Shown: positions 27,096 through 34,729 of the stretch, in pieces | Layout of the letters: each line of letters opens with the position of its first letter | How positions within the stretch are numbered: position 1 is the first letter of the stretch | Assembly: GCA_024235615.1 (NCBI GenBank) | Contig: JACKMB010000001.1 | Span: 1,237,326-1,301,325 of the forward strand | DNA: 64,000 bases | Direction: 5' to 3' | DNA from: Thauera sp. | Lineage (GTDB): Bacteria > Pseudomonadota > Gammaproteobacteria > Burkholderiales > Rhodocyclaceae | Notes under the pieces: model-generated | What the model was told of the DNA's origin: nothing | The model's input: only the letters and a program-made list of their open reading frames with translations | Databases searched by the model: none | Translations under genes and position numbers: made by a program

Positions 27096-30041
27096 TCAGG
27101 ATCGGGTCAGCAGGAACAGCAGCACCAGGTTCAGCAGCAGCGAGCCGAGCGCGAGCAGCTTCAGCGCCAGCGTCGGCCGGCGCTCGAGCAGCGGCGTGCG
27201 GCGCGGCACGGCGAGCGGCTGCCAGGCGCCGCGCTCGAGCGCGAGGCGGAACTCCTCGGCGGTCTCGAAGCGGGCGTCGGGCATGCGCGCGCACGCCTTG
27301 AGCAGCACCGCCTCCAGCCAGGCCGGCGTGTCGGGGCGGTGACGGGTGGGCGGCACCGGCTCGCCGAAGCGCGGATGCTGGAAGGGCTCGACCTCGCCGT
27401 AGGGGAACTTGCGCGTGAGCAGCTCGTACAGCGTCACCCCGCAGGCGTAGAGGTCGGAGGCCTCGCTGGCCGGCTGGCCGGCGAAGAGCTCGGGCGCCAT
27501 GTAGGACGGCGTGCCCGGGTTGTTGATCTCGCACAGGTCCTCCGCCTCGCTCGCCGCCACGCCGAGGTCGAGCAGGCGCAGCACGCCGTCGCGGCCGAGG
27601 TGCAGGTTGTCGGGCTTGATGTCGCGATGCACGATGCCCCGCCGGTGCAGCACGCCGACCAGGCCCAGCATGCGCGCGCCGAGCTCGGCCACCTCGTGCG
27701 GGCGCAGGCGCTCGCCGCGCGCGAGCAGCGCCTTCAGGCTCTCGCCCTCGTGCCAGCTCATCAGGTAGTACAGATGCGCACGCGCGGGCCAGTCGGCCAC
27801 CTGCGGAAACCCTTGCGCCGGCACCCGGCGCGCGAGCCACTCCTCGCGCACCAGCGCGCGCCGCGCGTCCTCGTCGTGTTCGTGGGCGGGCAGCAAGGTC
27901 TTGAGGACCCAGCACGCGGCGGTGTTCGCGCCTGCCGGCGCTCCTACATGAACCGGCGCGGGTTGGGACGGTGTCGATGCGGGTTGGGGCGATGTCGACG
28001 CGGGTTGGGGCGATGTAGGAGCGGCGGCAGCCGCGAATGAGGCCGTACGGTCGGCGACGTGGTCGGGGAGAATCGACGCCGCATTCGCGCCTGCCGGCGC
28101 TCCTACATGAACCGGCGCGGGTTGGGACGGTGTCGACGCGGGTTGGGGCGATGTCGACGCGGGTTGGGACGATGTAGGAGCGGCGGCAGCCGCGAATGAG
28201 GCCGTACGGTCGGCGACGTGGTCGGGGAGATCGACGCCGCATTCGCGCCTGCCGGCGCTCCTACATGAACCGGCGCGGGTTGGGACGGTGTCGATGCGGG
28301 TTGGGGCGATGTCGACGCGGGTTGGGGCGATGTGGGGCGGCGGCCGCCCGCGTGCTGAACCGGCCGTACGGTCGGCGACGTGGTCGGGGAGAATCGACGC
28401 CGCATTCGCGCCTGCCGGCGCTCCTACATGAACCGGCGCGGGTTGGGACGGTGTCGACGCGGGTTGGGGCGATGTCGACGCGGGTTGGGGCGATGTAGGA
28501 GCGGCGGCAGCCGCGAATGAGGCCGTACGGTCGGCGACGTGGTCGGGGAGAATCGACGCCGCATTCGCGCCTGCCGGCGCTCCTACATGAACCGGCGCGG
28601 GTTGGGACGGTGTCGATGCGGGTTCGGGCGATGTCGACGCGGGTTGGGGACAATGTAGGAGCGGCGGCAGCCGCGAATGAGGCCGAACGGTCGGCGACGT
28701 GGTCGGGGGAGAATCGACGCCGCATTCGCGCCTGCGCGCTCCTATGAACGCGGTGCGCGCGGGTTGGGACGGTGTCGATGCGGCGATCGATGTCGACGCG
28801 GCTCGGGACGATGTCGACGCGCGCGTCATGACGCGGTCGGTGTCGATCGACGCCGCTGGCGAATGCGGAGCGCCGGCAGGCGCGAATGCGGCCGTGTCGT
28901 CCTCGATGCGGCAAACACGATAGAGCACGGTCAAGCGCGACACGTGCAGCACGGCCTCCACGCGCAGGCCGTCGAGCGTGTCGCCCTCGGCCAGGCGCGG
29001 CGGCAGCGGCAGGCGGCGGCCGGCGGCGAGGCGGTCGTGCAGGTTGTCGGCGGGGAGCGACCGGACGCGGGCGACCAGCGCGCTGGCGTTGTCGTTGCCG
29101 CCGGCGCGCAAGGCGGCGTCGACGAGGGCGTCGGCGGCGGCCTGCGGGTCCAGGTCCGCTTCCGCTTCCCGCGCCTCCGTTCCGCCCTCCCCGGACAACC
29201 CCACGCGGCTTTCCTGCGCCACCGTTCCCTGCCCCCCATTCCCCGCGCCACCATTCCCTGCGCCGCCGCTCCCCCCGTCGCGGGTTCCGGTATCACCATC
29301 CCCACCGCAGCTCTTCCCCTGCCCCCCCTTTCCTTCTCCTCCTCCACATGGCGCGCGAGCACTGCGGCGATCTCGACCTCGCCGAGCGCGTTCCACACCC
29401 CGTCGGTCAGCAGCACGAAGACGTCGCCCGCCGCCAGCTCGCCGTCGTCGTGGTCCACCAGCAGGCGCGACTCCAGCCCGACCGCGCGGCGCAGCACGTT
29501 GTTCAGCTCGGGATGCGGCCAGGTGTGGTCCTCGCTCAGGCGTACGAGCGCGCCGTCGCGCCACAGGTAGGCGCGCGAGTCGCCCACGTGGGCGAGGTGC
29601 CAGCGCCGGCCGCGCAGCACCAGCGCGGTCAGCGTGGTCGCCATGCCGGCGGTCTCGGCGCTGCGCGCGGACTGCGCGAGCAGCCAGCGGTTGGCGGCGC
29701 CGAGCACGGTGTCGAGCGGCGACTTCTGCACGCTCCAGGTGTGGGCGGTGGAGAAGTAGTCGGCGAGCAGGCTACGCACGGTGTACTCCGCCGCCTCGCG
29801 GCCGTGCGCGTGACCGCCGACGCCGTCGGCGATCGCCAGCAGAACGCCCTTGGCGGCGCGCTCGGCGCCCTCGGGCATGGCGGCGGCGACGAAGTCCCTC
29901 GTTGGCCGGGCGCGGGCTGGGCCTGGTGGCGTGGCCGAGCTCGACCTCCAGCGCGGTCGCCATCGGCCGCGCAGCCCCGGTCGGCGTGGCGCGGCCCGCG
30001 GCCGGGCTGCCGGCGGGTGCCAAGGAATCGATCGCACGCAC
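27096..30041 (-). pseudogene. Bifunctional PP2C phosphatase / Ser-Thr kinase, frameshifted and carrying a repeat insert
   Basis: In nitrate clusters a fused PP2C-kinase gene often follows the transporter. Here the parts are split. The start MATALEVELGHATRPSPRPANE (29963 on) shifts frame at a C run near 29897 into RDFVAAAMPEG...IADGVGGH. The frame shifts again in a C-rich stretch near 29200-29350 before GGNDNASALVARVRSLPADN. The kinase N-lobe (LDGLRVEAVLHVSRLTVLYR) is then cut by about 1 kb of REP array, after which WVLKTLLPAHEH resumes with the ATP lysine. HRDIKPDN, a DLG in place of DFG, YMAPEL and a C-terminal membrane helix follow. The repeat stays open, so a long kinase product is possible, but the PP2C frameshifts argue against full function. 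Confidence 0.75.
27925..28895. repeat. REP array (periods 158-163) inside the kinase domain
   Basis: Units begin at 27925, 28084, 28242, 28405, 28564 and 28725, spaced 159, 158, 163, 159 and 161. Each has a type A hairpin on minus, a spacer made of 21-base words (GGGTTGGGACGGTGTCGACGC and variants), a type B hairpin on plus and GGCCGTACGGTCGGCGACGTG. All three minus-strand frames are free of stops, so the host reading frame survives although the unit lengths are not all multiples of three. Confidence 0.92.
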
Positions 30042-30056
30042 GATGCCCGCCCTTGC

Positions 30057-31271
30057 TCAGATCTTCGCCGAGGTCAGGTGCGCCGCGCCCCAGGTCGTGC
30101 GCCAGCGCGTCTTCACCGCGGTGAGGCCCACGAGCGCGAACACCGCCAGCGCCGCGAAGATCAGGAAGCCGGCCTGGTAGCTGCCGGTGAGCTGGCGCGC
30201 GAAGCCGAGCGAGGACGCCAGGTAGAAGCCGCCGATGCCGCCCGCCATGCCGACCAGGCCGGTCATCACGCCGATCTCGCGGCGGAAGCGCTGCGGCACG
30301 AGCTGGAACACCGCGCCGTTGCCCATGCCCAGCGCCAGCATCGCGCCCACGAACACCGCCAGCGCCATCCACGCCTCGGGCAGGCCGACGCTGACGATGG
30401 CGAGGAAGATCGCCGCAAGGATGTACATCGCGGTCAGCGACTTCACCCCGCCGATGCGGTCGGCCACGTTGCCGCCGATCGGGCGCACCAGCGAGCCGGC
30501 GAACACGCAGGCCGCGGTGAAGTAGCCCGCCATCTTCGGATCGAGCCCGTACTGGGTGTTGAAGTAGATCACCAGCGACGAGGCCAGGCCGACGAAGCCG
30601 CCGAAGGTCACCGAATAGAAGAACATGAACCACCACGCGTCCTTGTCCTTGAGCACCGCGAGGTACTCGGCAAAGCGCTTGGGCGGCGGCGCGTCGGGCG
30701 CGTCCTTGGCCATGAAGCAGAAGGCCACCAGCACGATCACCAGCGGGATCAGCGCCAGGCCGAACACGTTGTGCCAGCCGAAGGCCATCGCCAGCCCGGG
30801 CGCGAACAGCGCCGCGAACGCGGTGCCCGAGTTGCCGGCACCGGCGATGCCCATCGCCGTGCCCTGGTGCTCCGGCGGATACCAGCGCGAGGCCAGCGGC
30901 AGCGCCGCCGCGAAGGACGCGCCCGCGACGCCGAGGAAGACCCCCAGCACCAGCACCTCGCCGAACGAATGCACGCCCGCCAGCCAGGCGTAGGCGAGAG
31001 CGGCGATCACGATCAGCTGGCCGATGATCGCGGCCTTCTTGGGCGACAGGCGATCGACCACCACGCCCATCACCATGCGCAGGATCGCCCCCGCCAGCAC
31101 CGGCGTGGCCACGATGAGGCCCTTCTGCGCGTGCGACAGCCCGAGGTCGGCGGCGATGCCGACCGCGAGCGGGCCGAGGATCACCCACACCATGAAGGCG
31201 AGGTCGAAGTAGAGGAAGGCGGCGATCAGCGTCGGCGTGTGGCCGGCCTGCAGGAAGGATTTCTTGTCCAT
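30057..31271 (-). CDS. narK: Nitrate/nitrite transporter, MFS NarK/NasA type
   Basis: 404 residues with twelve predicted membrane helices. ATG 31271 (MDKKSFLQAG) follows GGAG at six bases. The two nitrate signature motifs are present: GIAGAGNSGTAFAALFAPG and GLVGMAGGIGGFYLASSLG. It imports nitrate (or exchanges it for nitrite) across the inner membrane. The kinase-phosphatase gene begins 16 bases downstream. Upstream are a structured leader, a sigma54 promoter and two NtrC-like sites, placing it in the nitrogen-limitation regulon with nasA and nirB. The reading frame is intact. Confidence 0.92.
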   Translation of the reverse strand: MDKKSFLQAGHTPTLIAAFLYFDLAFMVWVILGPLAVGIAADLGLSHAQKGLIVATPVLAGAILRMVMGVVVDRLSPKKAAIIGQLIVIAALAYAWLAGVHSFGEVLVLGVFLGVAGASFAAALPLASRWYPPEHQGTAMGIAGAGNSGTAFAALFAPGLAMAFGWHNVFGLALIPLVIVLVAFCFMAKDAPDAPPPKRFAEYLAVLKDKDAWWFMFFYSVTFGGFVGLASSLVIYFNTQYGLDPKMAGYFTAACVFAGSLVRPIGGNVADRIGGVKSLTAMYILAAIFLAIVSVGLPEAWMALAVFVGAMLALGMGNGAVFQLVPQRFRREIGVMTGLVGMAGGIGGFYLASSLGFARQLTGSYQAGFLIFAALAVFALVGLTAVKTRWRTTWGAAHLTSAKI

Positions 31272-31280
31272 GTCGGGCTC

Positions 31281-31365
31281 CAGAGTCATGCGTCGTACGC
31301 ACCGTGGGTGCGGGAATCTCCAGCGCATGACTCTGTTGCCAAATCGGCCCGCCGGCGCTGGCGGG
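31281..31365 (-). promoter_or_regulatory. Structured leader RNA of the nitrate transporter
   Basis: Two structures lie between the predicted start (about 31379) and the ATG. First is a six-pair hairpin, CCCGCC/GGCGGG, with hexaloop AGCGCC (31348-31365), which fits the A1-G4 rule of ANTAR-bound loops. Second is a perfect 12-pair inverted repeat, CGCATGACTCTG/CAGAGTCATGCG (31324-31335 with 31281-31292), whose 3' arm abuts the GGAG ribosome site. No terminator T-tract is seen. Confidence 0.55.
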
Positions 31366-31390
31366 TCGGACGCTGTCCTGGTGTAGGCTG

Positions 31391-31406
31391 AGCAAGCCTC
31401 GTGCCA
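31391..31406 (-). promoter_or_regulatory. Sigma54 promoter of the nitrate transporter
   Basis: On the minus strand TGGCAC-GAGGC-TTGCT, a full match to the -24/-12 consensus. It predicts a start near 31379. Confidence 0.87.
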
Positions 31407-31460
31407 CATTTAAAACCGTTCTAAATCAGCAGCTTGCGCATCCCGCTCGACGGCGGTCGC

Positions 31461-31495
31461 GCACCAGCTTGGTGTGCAGTGCACAAAAGCAGTGC
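31461..31495. promoter_or_regulatory. Two NtrC-like sites upstream of the nitrate transporter
   Basis: GCAC-N7-GTGC at 31481-31495 is a full core match. GCAC-N7-GTGT at 31461-31475 has one mismatch and is a dyad (GCGCACC/GGTGTGC). Centres are about 109 and 89 bases upstream of the predicted start. The rest of the gap to the divergent MFS gene is AT-poor and unremarkable. Confidence 0.66.
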
Positions 31496-31646
31496 GCCTC
31501 CGGGCGCATGCGCGCGCAAAAGAGGGGGCGGCCGGCGGCGGGCGCTCGCGCGCAAGCCCTCCGACGCAGACCTGGAACCATCCCTTGGTCCATAATCCAT
31601 GCTATTTTCTCGATAATTTTTTTGATTCTCGATTTCCTCCGCCGCC

Positions 31647-32838
31647 ATGCCCGCCCCCCTCGTCATCCTCATCCTGTCCCTGCTGCTCGGCCTGCAGCCG
31701 ATCACCACCGACCTCTACCTCCCCTGCCCTGCCCGCGCTCACCGCCAGCTTCGGCGCCGTGCCCGCACAGGCGCAGCTGACCCTGACCGCACTGCTGCTC
31801 GCCTTCGGCGCGTCGCAATTGTTCTGGGGGCCGCTGTCCGACCGCGTCGGGCGCCGCCGCGTGCTGCTGATCGGCCTCGCCGGCTACACGCTGGCGGCGG
31901 TCGGCAGCGCGCTGGCCGGCTCGATCGAGGCGATGGTGTTCTGGCGCGTGCTGCAGGGGGCGTTCATGGGGGCGGGCACGGTGTGCGCGCGGGCGATCGT
32001 GCGCGACCTCTACCCGCCGCAGGAAGGTGCGCGGGCGATGAGCAAGGGGCTCTCCGGGCTGGGCGTCGCCGCCTGCCTGAGCCCGTGGATCGGCGGCCTG
32101 CTGGCCGAATGGTTCGGCTGGCGCGCCACCCTGGTGGCGCTGACGGTGATGGGTGCGCTGACCCTGTTCGTGGTCGCGCGCCACTTCCAGGAGACCCTGC
32201 ACGAGCGCCACCCCGAGGCGCTGCAACCCGCCGTGCTGCTGCGCACCGCGCGCGGCATCGTCGGCAACCGCAGCTTCTGGACCTACGCCTCGCTGTGCAC
32301 CGCCTCCTTCGGCGGGCTGTTCTGCATCCTGTCGGCGTCGTCCTTCGTGTTCATCAACCTGCTCGGCACCTCGCCGAGCTTCTACGGCGTGCTGCTGCTC
32401 CTGCTGTCGGCGTTCTACCTCGCCGGCACCATGCTGTGCCGGCGCATGATCGTGCGCTTCGGCGTGCAGCGCAGCGTGATGATCGGCGGCGCCCTGTCGC
32501 TGGGCGGCGGCGGGCTGATGCTGGCCTTCGCGCTCGCCGGGGTGGGCACGGTGTGGTCGATCATGGTGCCCGCCTTCATCTTCATGCTCGGCCACGGGTG
32601 CACCAGCCCTGCGGGCAGAGCGGCGCGATCGCGCCCTTCCCGAAGGCAGCCGGCGCCGCGTCGGCGATCACCGGCTTCCTGATGATGGTGGTGGCCCTTC
32701 GGCGCGGCGTACTGGGTCGGCGCCAATCTGGGCGACAGCGCCCTGCCGATGATCGTCGGCGTGGCCTTCTGCAGCGCCGCCGTGGCATTCATCGCCTGGG
32801 TGCCGGTGCAGCGCGTGCAGCTCGGCGCGGCGGGGTAA
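31647..32838 (+). pseudogene. Bcr/CflA-type MFS drug transporter with three frameshifts
   Basis: Begins MPAPLVILILSLLLGLQPIT, then shifts at about 31722 (extra base in CTCCCCTGCCC) into the main frame: LTLTALLLAFGASQLFWGPL, DRVGRRRVLLIGLAGYTLAA, VLQGAFMGAGTVCARAIVRD. It shifts again near 32600 into HQPCGQSGAIAPFPKAAGAA and near 32695 (CCC for CC) into FGAAYWVGANLGDSALP, ending at TAA 32838. Corrected, it would be about 397 residues, the normal length for a Bcr/CflA exporter with twelve helices. Each lesion is a single base in a short homopolymer, so it could be sequence error. Confidence 0.8.
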
Positions 32839-32857
32839 GGCGCGGCCCCGGGGGGCG

Positions 32858-33050
32858 GGCGGTCAATGACTCGCGGAGACCGGCGGCGGGCGCGGGCGGC
32901 CAATGCCTGGCGGAGAGGCCGGCGGCAGGCGCGGGCGGCTAACGCCTTGCCAAGAGGCCGGCGGCAGGCGCGAGTGGCCAATGCCTGGCGGAGAGACCGG
33001 CGGCAGGCGCAGGCGGCCAATGCCTTGCAGAGAGGCCGGCGGCGGCGTGG
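32858..33050. repeat. 39-bp tandem repeat, about five copies
   Basis: Copies begin at the CAATG-type word at 32864, 32901, 32940, 32979 and 33018, the last three spaced exactly 39. Each contains GGCCGGCGGCAGGCGCG, clearly related to the type A hairpin core. Thirty-nine bases is 13 codons, so one plus frame reads open as repeated AANAWRRGRRQAR. I do not call this a gene: it has no ribosome site. Confidence 0.9.
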
Positions 33051-33083
33051 CGCCCGCCCATGGCGCGCGCGCGCTGCCCCTGT

Positions 33084-33394
33084 TTACACCGCGAGCCACA
33101 CCTCCCCCGCCTCCACCTTCACCGCGAAGCTCGCGCACGCGCCCACGTCCGGCGCCACCGCCTGGCCGTCCTGCAGGTTGAGGTTCCAGCCGTGCAGCGG
33201 ACAGGTGACCTTGCGGCCATGGACGATGCCCTGCGACAGCGGCCCGCCCTTGTGCGGACATTTGTCGTGCAGCGCGAAGACCTCGTCGTCGGCGTTGCGG
33301 AAGATGGCGATGTCCTCGGCGCCCGGGCGCCGCACGACACGGGAGCCGAGGCGGGGATGTCGTCGAGCGGGCAGATGCGTTTCCAGTCGGTCAT
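33084..33394 (-). pseudogene. nirD: Nitrite reductase small subunit NirD, one frameshift
   Basis: Starts MTDWKRICPLDDIPA at 33394, then loses one C near 33345 (GCCTCGGCTCC where GCCCTCGGCTCC is expected). It continues in another frame as RRPGAEDIAIFRNADDEVFA. The Rieske-like ligands are kept: CPHKGGPLSQG and CPLHGWNLNLQDG. Corrected, the protein is about 103 residues, the usual NirD length. NirD pairs with NirB for NADH-dependent nitrite reduction to ammonia. It is separated from nirB by about 1.3 kb of repeats, so the usual tight nirBD operon has been pried apart. Confidence 0.85.
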
Positions 33395-33469
33395 GACGGG
33401 TTCCTTTTCATGTAGATTGCCGCAGCGGATGGGTTTTACGCTGTTCGTGAGCGCGCGGCGCCTGCCGCG

Positions 33470-34670
33470 CCCGAGGGAGCCACGGGCGGCGATCGCGTCG
33501 AGACGACCACGGGCGGCGATCGCGCGATGATCGCCGATTCACGGCGACCACGGGCGGCGATCAAATGCCTGCCAAGCGGGGGCGCCGGCAGGCGCGAATG
33601 ACGGTCGGTCGGCGATCGCGTCGCGGCGCTTTCGCCTTCCGTATCGCGTCGAGACGACCACGGGCGGCGATCGCATCGCGATGATCATGCGCGCCAATCG
33701 CATCACGGCGACCACGGGCGGCGATGGAAATGCCACGGAGCAAGGACGGTTTCATGTAGGAGCGCCGGCAGGCGCGAATAGGGCGGTCGGCCGGGCGTGA
33801 TCGCCGATTTCGTGCGCCGCCAGCCTGCCGGCGCTCCTACAGGGCGAGCCACGGGCGGCGATCGCGTCGCGGCCACCACGCGCGGCAATCGCGTCGCGAC
33901 GACCACGGCGCGTCGCGAAATGCGACCACGCGCGAGGACGGTTTCAGGGAGCGCCGGCAAATGCGAATGAGCGCGGACGGTTTCAGCGTGGGATCGCCGA
34001 TTTCGCGCATCGCGCCTTCCGGCGCTCCATCGCAGGCGAGCCACGGCGGCGATCGCGTCGCGCGGCGACCACGCGCGGCGATCGCGCGCGTCGCGACCAC
34101 GGGCGGCGATCGCGTCGCGCGACCACGGACGGCGGCGTCGCGACGACCACGGGCGGCGATGGAAATGCCACGGAGCGAGGACGGTTTCATGTAGGAGCGC
34201 CGGCAGGCGCGAATGAGGCGGTCGGCCGAGCGTGATCGCCGATTTCGTGCGCCGCATTCGCGCCTTCCGGCGCTCCTACAGGGCGAGCCACGGGCGGCGA
34301 TCGCGTCGCGGCGACCACGGCGCGCGTCGCGACGACCACGGGCGGCAATCGCGTCGCGCGGCCACCACGCACGGCAATCGCGTCGCGTCGGCCACGCGAG
34401 CGAGGACGGTTTCATGTAGGAGCGCTGGCAGCGCGATGGGGCGGTCGGTCGAGCGTGATCGCCCATGGCTCCTACAGGGCGAGCCACGGGCGGCGATCGC
34501 GTCGCGGCGACCACGGACGGCAATCGCGTCGCGACGACCACGGGCGGCGGTGGAAATGCCACGGAGCGAGGACGGTTTCATGTAGGAGCGCCGGCAGGCG
34601 CGAATGAGGCGGTCGGCCGAGCGTGATCGCCGATTTCGTGCGCCGCATTCAGCGCCTGCCGGCGCCCTAC
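33470..34670. repeat. Dense mixed array: REP hairpins plus GCGATCGC-rich tandem repeats
   Basis: Fills the gap between nirD and nirB. The basic word is CCACGGGCGGCGATCGCGTCG with a loose period of about 24-30 bases. Type A hairpins recur at roughly 33758, 34192 and 34582, with partial ones between, each preceded by GCGAGGACGGTTTCA. The octamer GCGATCGC occurs many times. Degrees of decay differ between units. No gene is supported. Confidence 0.9.
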
Positions 34671-34729
34671 AGGGAACGAGCGCGAATGCGGCACGGGCTC
34701 ACGCCTCCACCTGATCGGGATGAACTGCT

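Noticed and set aside
25546-28242. Long minus-strand frame opposite the 926-residue membrane protein
   Set aside because: No recognisable domain in the antisense part. Only the kinase segment is real, and that is read in another frame from the nitrate transporter side.
27925-28895. CRISPR array
   Set aside because: Repeats are regular, but the spacers are themselves repeated, the units are about 160 bases and no cas gene is near. It is a REP array.
32866-33396. A 176-residue Arg/Ala-rich protein from the 39-bp repeat
   Set aside because: No ribosome site, it overlaps nirD on the other strand, and the sequence is a pure repeat translation.
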